The notes under the pieces were generated by a model. That model was not told where the DNA came from. It did not search any database and worked only from the letters and a program-made list of their open reading frames with translations. A stretch of DNA of 11,680 nucleotides, from positions 1-11,680 of the forward strand of contig JAZKEM010000078.1 in assembly GCA_040387055.1 (NCBI GenBank), written 5' to 3'. Positions 6,340 through 11,680 of this stretch are shown one piece after another (position 1 is the stretch's first letter; the number at the start of each line of letters is the position of its first letter). The DNA comes from Stenotrophobium sp040387055. Lineage in GTDB: Bacteria; Pseudomonadota; Gammaproteobacteria; Nevskiales; Nevskiaceae. A program made the translations under genes and the position numbers.

Positions 6340-6936
6340 ATGAACGCTCAGACGCTAAAAGCTGCCCGTGGTTCCACAACGCCCACCAGTGTTGATTCAC
6401 GCACTGGCCGTTTGCAGCGTGCGCGCTGGCTGGCTTCGCCCAATCATGATGAGCGGCCAGAGGGCAGTGGGATTAGCCTGCTGGTGATCCACAACATCAG
6501 CCTGCCTCCGGATCAATTCGGTGGTGGATGGATTGATGATTTGTTCCTCAATCGGCTCGATTTCGACGCGCATCCTTATTTTGATGGGCTGCGTGAGCTC
6601 AAAGTCTCGCCGCATTGCTGCATTTTTAGAGATGGCAGCCTGACGCAGTACGTCTCATTCAATCAGCGCGCCTGGCATGCCGGAAAGTCGCAGTTTGAGG
6701 GCCGTGAGCGGTGCAATGATTTTTCGATAGGCATTGAGCTGGAGGGTTGCGATACCAAACCCTTCACCAAGGCGCAGTATCAGCGCCTGTTGCGGGTGAC
6801 ACGCGCGCTGCAGGTGGCGTATCCAGCGATAACTACTGGCAGAATCGTGGGACACTCTGATATCGCGCCGGGACGTAAAACTGATCCTGGCCCGCATTTC
6901 GACTGGGCATTTTTCAAGGACGAGTTGGGCACATGA
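6340..6936 (+). CDS. ampD: 1,6-anhydro-N-acetylmuramyl-L-alanine amidase AmpD
   Basis: The 198-residue protein is a cytoplasmic zinc amidase (amidase_2/PGRP fold). It removes the stem peptide from 1,6-anhydromuropeptides during cell-wall recycling, and its loss raises AmpC beta-lactamase in species with ampR-ampC. Zinc ligands by alignment to E. coli AmpD (183 aa) are H51 in VIHNISLPP, H172 in GHSDIAPGRKTDPGP and D182. The catalytic-site E134 (GIELEG) and K180 are present, as is RAWHAGKSQFEGRERCNDFS. The N-terminus is about 15 residues longer than in E. coli and is unconserved there. No later in-frame ATG keeps the domain whole, so I keep 6340 although its ribosome-binding site is poor (AGG one base away). 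There is no signal peptide, which favours AmpD over the periplasmic AmiD type. The stop overlaps the ampE start (ATGA). Confidence 0.95.
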   Translation: MNAQTLKAARGSTTPTSVDSRTGRLQRARWLASPNHDERPEGSGISLLVIHNISLPPDQFGGGWIDDLFLNRLDFDAHPYFDGLRELKVSPHCCIFRDGSLTQYVSFNQRAWHAGKSQFEGRERCNDFSIGIELEGCDTKPFTKAQYQRLLRVTRALQVAYPAITTGRIVGHSDIAPGRKTDPGPHFDWAFFKDELGT

Positions 6937-7805
6937 CCTTACTGGGAATTCTGCTGGCGCTGGCTTTAGAGCGAGCACTCGGTCACTACCGAGGCTGGGG
7001 CCGCCCTGTGTTGTATCTCGGCTACGTCAATACCTTGAAACGCGTGATTACGCTGCGTGCTTTATGGACCTCATGGTTCGCGCCGCTGATGTTATTGCTG
7101 CCGCCGGTGTTGGCGGTTTATTACGTTCACGATATGGTCTCCAGCCCGTTTCTTGATGTGCTGATGTCTGCCGCAATCTTGTTGCTATGCCTCGGCCCGC
7201 GCGATTTGGCAGAAGACGTTCATAGCTTGTTAGAAGCACGTGCTCGCGGCGATAGCCACGCCGCCAATCATCTATCGCGCGCGTTGATGCGTGGTCCGCA
7301 CTCTGGAGATACGCGTCGTACGCTGATTGGCGCGTTGTTTATTCAATCGCATGAACGACTGTTTGGCGTGCTGTTCTGGTTCTTCGCTGCGGGGCCGACA
7401 GGCGCGGTGTTGTATCGATTGGCGAGTCGTTTGCCCCGCGCGCTGAATGAAATTTCGCCGGACTCAGTTGCTGCACGTCTTGCCGAAACCATTCACGACA
7501 TTTTGGCTTGGGTGCCCGGTCGCGCCACTGCATTGCTCTATGGCTTGGCCGGCAGTCTCGACGATGCGCTGAGCGCGTGGCGTGATCTTGGATTCACCAC
7601 GGGTCGTGAATGGCGCGCGGGAACTTGGGCCGTGTTGGCAACGATTCCTGCGGCATCGCTGAATATCGAAGAAGCAGACGGCAGCCCAGCTATGCCTGCG
7701 ACTTTGGATGACAGTCTCGATGAAGTGTTGAAGATGCAGGCTCGTGCATTGCTGGTCCTGTTGGCGTTCTTCGGAATCTTCACCACTGGCGCTTTGATGC
7801 AATGA
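6933..7805 (+). CDS. ampE: Inner-membrane protein AmpE
   Basis: The 290-residue protein matches AmpE in length (E. coli 284 aa), start (MTLLGILLALALERALG), order and membrane pattern. Hydrophobic segments lie near residues 2-16, 46-66, 75-88, 142-164 and 270-288. Typical stretches are CLGPRDLAEDVHSLLEARARGDSHAA (86-111, with charged residues in a likely cytoplasmic loop) and the ERLFGVLFWFFAAGPTGAVLYR block (141-162), then LAWVPGRATALLYGLAG. AmpE is an inner-membrane protein encoded after ampD and proposed to act as a sensor or modulator in beta-lactamase induction; its biochemical role is not established. It overlaps ampD by 4 bases and the next gene by 4 bases (ATGA at 7802-7805), which points to translational coupling. 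Confidence 0.92.
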   Translation: MTLLGILLALALERALGHYRGWGRPVLYLGYVNTLKRVITLRALWTSWFAPLMLLLPPVLAVYYVHDMVSSPFLDVLMSAAILLLCLGPRDLAEDVHSLLEARARGDSHAANHLSRALMRGPHSGDTRRTLIGALFIQSHERLFGVLFWFFAAGPTGAVLYRLASRLPRALNEISPDSVAARLAETIHDILAWVPGRATALLYGLAGSLDDALSAWRDLGFTTGREWRAGTWAVLATIPAASLNIEEADGSPAMPATLDDSLDEVLKMQARALLVLLAFFGIFTTGALMQ

Positions 7806-8623
7806 TTCGCGTCGCGCTGATCATTGCGGCTAGCCTTTATGCGGCAGCAGGCAGCGCGGCTGAACGCGTTGTTGCGCTAGCGCCGCATCTGGCGGAACTG
7901 AGCTGTGCAGTAGGTGGCTGCAATAAATTGGTTGGCGTCGCCAACTACACAGATTTCCCTGCGCATTTAGAAAAGCTGCCACACGTCGGCGATGCGTTTT
8001 CCGTGAATGTCGAAGCGCTCATCGGACTCAAGCCAGATTTGGTGCTGGTCTGGGATGGCGGCACGCCACCTGAAACGGCTGAGCGTCTTGCGGTGCTGGG
8101 TTTACGTGTGGTGCCGATTAAAGTGAACAAGCTTGCAGATGTGGCGACAGCTTTGGAGCGTGTTGGTCAATTGCTCGGCACTGCTGATGCCGGGCGCGCA
8201 GCTGCTGCGGCATATCGCAAACGCTTGGCGGGTTTGTATGAACGCTATCGCGGCGTCAAACCTTTGCGTGTGATGTATCAGATTGAAGCGAATCCTGCGT
8301 TCACGATTAACGGGCAAAGCCCGATCAGTGAAGCGATGGCGGTGTGTGGTGGCATCAATGTTTTTGCAGGCTTGTCACAGCTGGCTGCACCCGTCACCAA
8401 AGAATCGGTGCTCGCGGCAAATCCTGATGTGGTGATTTACGGCGAACAAGATATGGGCGCTGAGATTCGTCACTACTGGGCCGCGTTCCCTCAAGCCAAA
8501 GCGCAGAAGAATAAAAATATTTACTCGATGGACGCGAGCCTGTTGGGTCGTTATTCGCAGCGCATGCTTGATGGTGTTGAGCAGCTCTGCAGCGCACTGC
8601 AAACCGCGCGCAGCAAGCCGTGA
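7802..8623 (+). CDS. btuF: Periplasmic cobalamin-binding protein, BtuF-like
   Basis: The 273-residue protein has a signal peptide (about 1-20, cleavage after GSAA) and two lobes of a class III (helical-backbone) substrate-binding protein. It follows E. coli BtuF closely: RVVALAPHLAELSCAVG at the mature start, LKPDLVLVWDGG with W84, FTINGQSPISEAMAVCGGINVF, and a C-terminal EQLCSAL. C182 and C263 correspond to the BtuF disulfide. E71 and E201 correspond to the surface glutamates that dock on BtuC. BtuF delivers vitamin B12 from the periplasm to the BtuCD ABC importer. No btuC or btuD is in this window, so its partner must be elsewhere, or the ligand could be a different corrinoid, haem or siderophore. 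It is embedded in the ampDE operon with 4-base overlaps at both ends. Confidence 0.85.
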   Translation: MIRVALIIAASLYAAAGSAAERVVALAPHLAELSCAVGGCNKLVGVANYTDFPAHLEKLPHVGDAFSVNVEALIGLKPDLVLVWDGGTPPETAERLAVLGLRVVPIKVNKLADVATALERVGQLLGTADAGRAAAAAYRKRLAGLYERYRGVKPLRVMYQIEANPAFTINGQSPISEAMAVCGGINVFAGLSQLAAPVTKESVLAANPDVVIYGEQDMGAEIRHYWAAFPQAKAQKNKNIYSMDASLLGRYSQRMLDGVEQLCSALQTARSKP

Positions 8624-9804
8624 GCATGCAAGTTGATGTGATCATCCTCGGCGGCGGCGCTGCCGGTTTGATGTGCGCGATTGAAGCCGGCAAACGTGGC
8701 CGCAGTGTGCGTGTGATTGAACACGCCAATCGCGTCGGCAAAAAAATTCTGATGTCAGGTGGTGGTCGCTGCAACTTCACGAATCTGCATGCCACGCCTG
8801 CAAACTTTCTCTCAGAAAATCCGCACTTCTGTAAATCCGCACTGGCGCGTTACACGCAGTGGGATTTCATCTCAATGGTTGAGCGCCACGGCATCAAGTA
8901 TCACGAGAAGGAACTCGGGCAGCTGTTTTGCGATGAATCTTCCAAGCTGATCGTGCGCATGTTGCTGGATGAGTGCGAAGCAGCCGGTGTGCAAATTGAT
9001 GTGGATCGCGAAGTCAGTGAAGTGCGTCGCGACGAAACCGGTTTTGCGCTGCGCACCTCGCAAGGGCCGATCCATTCGACATCGCTGGTTGTCGCAACTG
9101 GCGGCCTGTCGATTCCGAGTCTGGGCGCCAGTGGCTATGGCTATCAGCTCGCAAAACAATTCGGCCACACCGTTCTGCCAACGCGCGCTGGGTTGGTGCC
9201 GCTGACTTTGAGTGGCAAGCATCTCGATGATTACGAAGGCCTTAGCGGCGTTGCCTTGCCCTTGGTTGAAGCGAGTTGCGGCAAGCAGAAATTCAAAGCG
9301 GGTTTCCTGATCACGCATCGCGGCATCAGTGGCCCAGCCGTTCTGCAGATTTCATCGTTCTGGCAGCCCGGCGCAGATTTGCGCATTGATCTGTCGCCGG
9401 ATGTGGATCTTGAAGACTACTTGCGCACGCAGTTGCAGGAGCGTCCTGCTTCCGAGCTGAAAACCGTACTCGCCGATGTGCTGCCCAAACGACTCGCGCA
9501 TCGCCTCTGCGAGCGCTGGTTTGAGAGCCGCCCGATGCGTCAGTACAAGGTTACTGAGCTGCAGGATTTTGCGCGTCAGCTCCACGCCTGGCCGATCATT
9601 GCCAGCGGCACCGAGGGCTACCGGACGGCCGAAGTCACGCTGGGCGGCGTCAGCACCGACGAGGTCTCGTCCGCAACCATGGAATCGCGCAAGGCTCCCG
9701 GCCTGTATTTCGTTGGCGAAGTACTCGACGTCACCGGCCACCTCGGCGGCTTCAACTTCCAATGGGCCTGGGCCTCCGGCCACGCGGCTGGAAAAGTCGT
9801 CTAA
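8620..9804 (+). CDS. FAD-dependent oxidoreductase of the YhiN/HI0933 (BaiN-like) family
   Basis: The 394-residue flavoprotein (E. coli YhiN is about 400 aa) has an N-terminal dinucleotide-binding fold with GGGAAG at 11-16 and the family's hallmark SGGGRCNFTN at 46-55. ATGG-LSIPSLGASGYGY follows in the middle, and the C-terminal FAD motif GEVLDVTGHLGGFNFQWAW is at 366-384. Members are widespread and cytoplasmic. One clostridial relative, BaiN, was reported to reduce bile-acid intermediates, but the role in Proteobacteria is unknown, so I give no symbol. The start is GTG at 8620, overlapping the btuF stop as GTGA and matching the 4-base overlaps upstream. The ATG two codons later (8626) is an equally plausible start and changes nothing of substance. 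It is the last gene of the ampD run; I see no convincing terminator after it. Confidence 0.9.
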   Translation: MSMQVDVIILGGGAAGLMCAIEAGKRGRSVRVIEHANRVGKKILMSGGGRCNFTNLHATPANFLSENPHFCKSALARYTQWDFISMVERHGIKYHEKELGQLFCDESSKLIVRMLLDECEAAGVQIDVDREVSEVRRDETGFALRTSQGPIHSTSLVVATGGLSIPSLGASGYGYQLAKQFGHTVLPTRAGLVPLTLSGKHLDDYEGLSGVALPLVEASCGKQKFKAGFLITHRGISGPAVLQISSFWQPGADLRIDLSPDVDLEDYLRTQLQERPASELKTVLADVLPKRLAHRLCERWFESRPMRQYKVTELQDFARQLHAWPIIASGTEGYRTAEVTLGGVSTDEVSSATMESRKAPGLYFVGEVLDVTGHLGGFNFQWAWASGHAAGKVV

Positions 9805-9976
9805 AACCGGCTTTGGCGGGTAGTTTCTTCGGCTCCAAACAGGGGGATAGTGGACGCCGACCGACCACCATACGGTCCAGAATGGTCATGCCAATTCGTT
9901 TGGGGTAGCCTTCGCTCGCCAAATTTATCGGCGCCTCGCGCGCATCCCTTTTTCTTGATCTTTACGGAGAGTTTTT
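9805..9976 (+). promoter_or_regulatory. Intergenic region upstream of the acyl-CoA dehydrogenase gene
   Basis: This 172-base gap is the longest in the window and must hold the promoter of the next gene. I see no clear sigma-70 hexamer pair and no convincing FadR- or PsrA-type operator. The only symmetry is weak: ACCAT/ATGGT arms (about 9867-9893) around a 10-base loop, and GTTT/AAAC flanking CTTCGGCTCC near 9829. A good ribosome-binding site, GGAG at 9966-9969, lies 7 bases before the ATG at 9977. Confidence 0.3.
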
Positions 9977-11680
9977 ATGGGTCAGTACACCGCCCCCCTG
10001 CGTGATATGCAGTTTGTTTTGCATGAACTTCTTGGCGTTGAGCAGGAGTTCAAAGGCCTGCCTCAGCATGCCGAACTGGACGCCGACACCATCAACTCCA
10101 TTGCTGAAGAAGCCGCCAAGTTCACGCAGAGCGTGACTTTCCCGCTGAACCAGTCGGGCGACGAAGAAGGCTGCCACCACGACAAAGCGACCGGCAATGT
10201 CACGGCGCCAAAGGGCTTTAAAGAAGCCTACACACAGTTCGTTGAAGCGGGCTGGCCAGCGCTGTCTTGCGATCCCGAGTTTGGCGGCCAAGGCCTGCCA
10301 GAAGTGATCAACAACGTTCTGTACGAAATGCTGAACTCGGCCAACCAGTCTTGGACCATGTACCCAGGCCTGACTCACGGCGCCTACGCTGCTCTGCGCG
10401 TGCACGGCACGCCAGAGTTGAAGAAGACCTATTTGCCGAAGATTGTCTCGGGCCATTGGACCGGCACCATGTGCTTGACTGAATCGCATTGCGGCACCGA
10501 CCTCGGCCTGCTGCGCAGCAAGGCTGAACCGAACGCCGACGGCAGCTACGCCATCAGCGGCACCAAGATCTTCATCTCGGCCGGTGAACACGACCTCGCC
10601 GAAAACATCATTCACCTCGTGCTTGCACGTCTGCCAGATGCACCGGCCGGCACCAAGGGCATCTCGCTGTTCGTTGTGCCTAAGTTCATTCCGAACGCAG
10701 ACGGCACGCTCGGCGCGCGCAACGGCATCAAGTGCGGCTCGATCGAACACAAGATGGGTATTCACGGCAACGCCACCTGCGTGATGAACCTCGACGGCGC
10801 CAGCGGCTGGCTCGTTGGCGAACCGAACAAAGGTCTCAACGCCATGTTCGTGATGATGAACGGCGCGCGCTTGGGCGTCGGCATGCAGTCACTCGGTTTG
10901 GCGGAAGTCGCTTATCAAAACTCGCTGGCCTATGCGAAAGATCGTCTGCAGATGCGCTCGCTGACGGGTCCTAAGTTCAAGGACAAACCGGCTGATCCGA
11001 TCATCGTTCACCCAGACGTTCGCCGCATGTTGTTGACGCAGAAAGCCCACGTTGAAGGCGGCCGTGCGTTCGCTTACTGGTCGGGTCTGATGATCGACAA
11101 AGAACATAACCATCCGGATGAGAAGGTTCGCAAGGACGCTGCTGATCTGATGGCGCTGTTGACGCCGATCGTCAAAGGCTTCATCACCGAAATGAGCTAT
11201 GTCAGCACCACGCTCGGCATGCAGGTGTTTGGCGGCCACGGCTTTATCCGCGAGTGGGGCATGGAGCAGTACGTCCGTGACGCCCGCATCAACATGATTT
11301 ACGAAGGCACCAACGGCATTCAGGCACTCGACCTGCTCGGCCGCAAAGTGTTGTCCGACGGCGGCGCCAAGTTGATGAAGTTTGGCAAGATCGTCACCGA
11401 TTTCGTCAAGGCAGAAGCTGGCAACGAAGCGATGAAAGAATTCACTGGCCCACTCGCAGAACTCGGCACGGAAGTGCAGAAGATCACGATGGAAATCGGC
11501 GCCAAGGCAATGAAGAACCCAGATGAAATCGGTTCCGCATCGGTGCCTTATCTCAACCTGATGGGCCACTTCGTCTACGCCTACTTCTGGGCACGCATGG
11601 CTAAGATCGCGATTGAGAAACAGGCTGAAGGCGACTTCTACAAGTCCAAGCTGCTCACCGCCCGCTTCTACTTCGCCAAG
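9977..11680 (+). CDS. Acyl-CoA dehydrogenase, long (~600-residue) FadE/DmdC-like type, 3' end missing
   Basis: An open frame of 568 codons begins MGQYTAPLRDMQFVLHELLG and is still open at the edge; relatives of about 590-600 aa suggest only some 25-30 residues are missing. Domain order is an N-terminal helical domain, a middle beta domain with the FAD motif MCLTESHCGTDLG (165-177), a C-terminal helical domain with QVFGGHGFIREWGMEQYVRD, and an extra C-terminal helical domain after about residue 455. The catalytic base is E443 in IYEGTNGIQALDLLGRK. The enzyme oxidises acyl-CoA to trans-2-enoyl-CoA, the first step of beta-oxidation, passing electrons to electron-transferring flavoprotein. DmdC, which acts on 3-methylmercaptopropionyl-CoA, is in the same subgroup, so chain-length preference cannot be told. 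Codon use leans strongly to GGC, ACC, AAC, ATC, TTC and CTG, more than in the neighbours, which suggests high expression. Confidence 0.94.
   Translation, partial: MGQYTAPLRDMQFVLHELLGVEQEFKGLPQHAELDADTINSIAEEAAKFTQSVTFPLNQSGDEEGCHHDKATGNVTAPKGFKEAYTQFVEAGWPALSCDPEFGGQGLPEVINNVLYEMLNSANQSWTMYPGLTHGAYAALRVHGTPELKKTYLPKIVSGHWTGTMCLTESHCGTDLGLLRSKAEPNADGSYAISGTKIFISAGEHDLAENIIHLVLARLPDAPAGTKGISLFVVPKFIPNADGTLGARNGIKCGSIEHKMGIHGNATCVMNLDGASGWLVGEPNKGLNAMFVMMNGARLGVGMQSLGLAEVAYQNSLAYAKDRLQMRSLTGPKFKDKPADPIIVHPDVRRMLLTQKAHVEGGRAFAYWSGLMIDKEHNHPDEKVRKDAADLMALLTPIVKGFITEMSYVSTTLGMQVFGGHGFIREWGMEQYVRDARINMIYEGTNGIQALDLLGRKVLSDGGAKLMKFGKIVTDFVKAEAGNEAMKEFTGPLAELGTEVQKITMEIGAKAMKNPDEIGSASVPYLNLMGHFVYAYFWARMAKIAIEKQAEGDFYKSKLLTARFYFAK

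Noticed and set aside
6303..6341. In-frame ATG at 6341 as start of the M16 peptidase
   Set aside because: It would place 13 residues before a well-formed signal peptide (MKKILFAV) and overlap the ampD start. The ATG at 6302 has a better ribosome-binding site.
9826..9846. Possible PsrA/FadR-type operator (GTTTC...CCAAAC)
   Set aside because: Only the outer four bases are symmetrical and the spacing does not fit known GAAAC-N4-GTTTC operators.
9925..9960. Possible terminator (GCGC-CTC-GCGC followed by CCCTTTTTCTT) before the acyl-CoA dehydrogenase
   Set aside because: The stem has only 4 pairs and is separated from the T-run, so it is too weak to call.
9962..10765. Long open frame on the minus strand (267 codons) opposite the acyl-CoA dehydrogenase
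   Set aside because: The plus strand encodes an unmistakable acyl-CoA dehydrogenase here. The reverse frame has no recognisable motif and is explained by the gene's GC-rich, biased codons.
10889..11569. Second long minus-strand open frame (226 codons) in the same gene
   Set aside because: Same reason: a shadow of biased codon use, with no family resemblance and no plausible ribosome-binding site context.
1..11680. Search for tRNA or rRNA genes, CRISPR arrays, transposases, phage or defence genes
   Set aside because: No such signals seen. Nearly all bases belong to housekeeping or metabolic genes, and the only repeat is the REP pair at 2564-2632.

Overview
The window is ordinary chromosomal DNA of a gammaproteobacterium of moderately high GC content. 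The best evidence is gene order. A rhodanese (yibN), grxC, secB, gpsA run followed by trmL, with an envC-like gene diverging from yibN, matches the neighbourhood of E. coli envC-yibN-grxC-secB-gpsA-cysE-trmL. The ampD-ampE pair also points to Gammaproteobacteria. The lineage cannot be resolved further by eye. Two genes of the E. coli arrangement are absent here: gpmM (between envC and yibN) and cysE (between gpsA and trmL).

Layout. Positions 1-301 (minus) hold the start of an EnvC-like secreted coiled-coil protein. Positions 349-2561 (plus) hold the tight cluster yibN, grxC, secB, gpsA, covering redox and sulfur handling, protein export and phospholipid precursor synthesis. gpsA begins with GTG inside the end of secB. 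Positions 2564-2632 hold two inverted REP-type hairpins (a REPIN/BIME-like unit) between convergent gpsA and trmL; the second supplies the trmL stop codon. trmL (minus) ends at 2629. A small secreted or membrane protein of unknown function follows at 3183-3473 (plus), with its own promoter-like sequence. A strong bidirectional terminator at 3496-3527 separates it from a large secreted M16 zinc peptidase (minus, 3546-6302).

Divergent from the peptidase is a compact plus-strand run, 6340-9804: ampD, ampE, a btuF-like cobalamin-binding protein and a YhiN/HI0933-family flavoprotein. Each junction is a 4-base ATGA or GTGA overlap, so this is almost certainly one translationally coupled operon. It joins peptidoglycan recycling (AmpD/AmpE) to a vitamin B12-binding protein with no BtuC/BtuD partner in the window. 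After a 172-base gap, a roughly 600-residue acyl-CoA dehydrogenase (fatty-acid beta-oxidation type) runs off the right edge.

I found no RNA genes, CRISPR arrays, transposase genes, phage genes or defence genes. I see no clearly new system. The most interesting items are the REP pair that donates a stop codon, the ampDE-btuF-yhiN operon, and the uncharacterised small protein.
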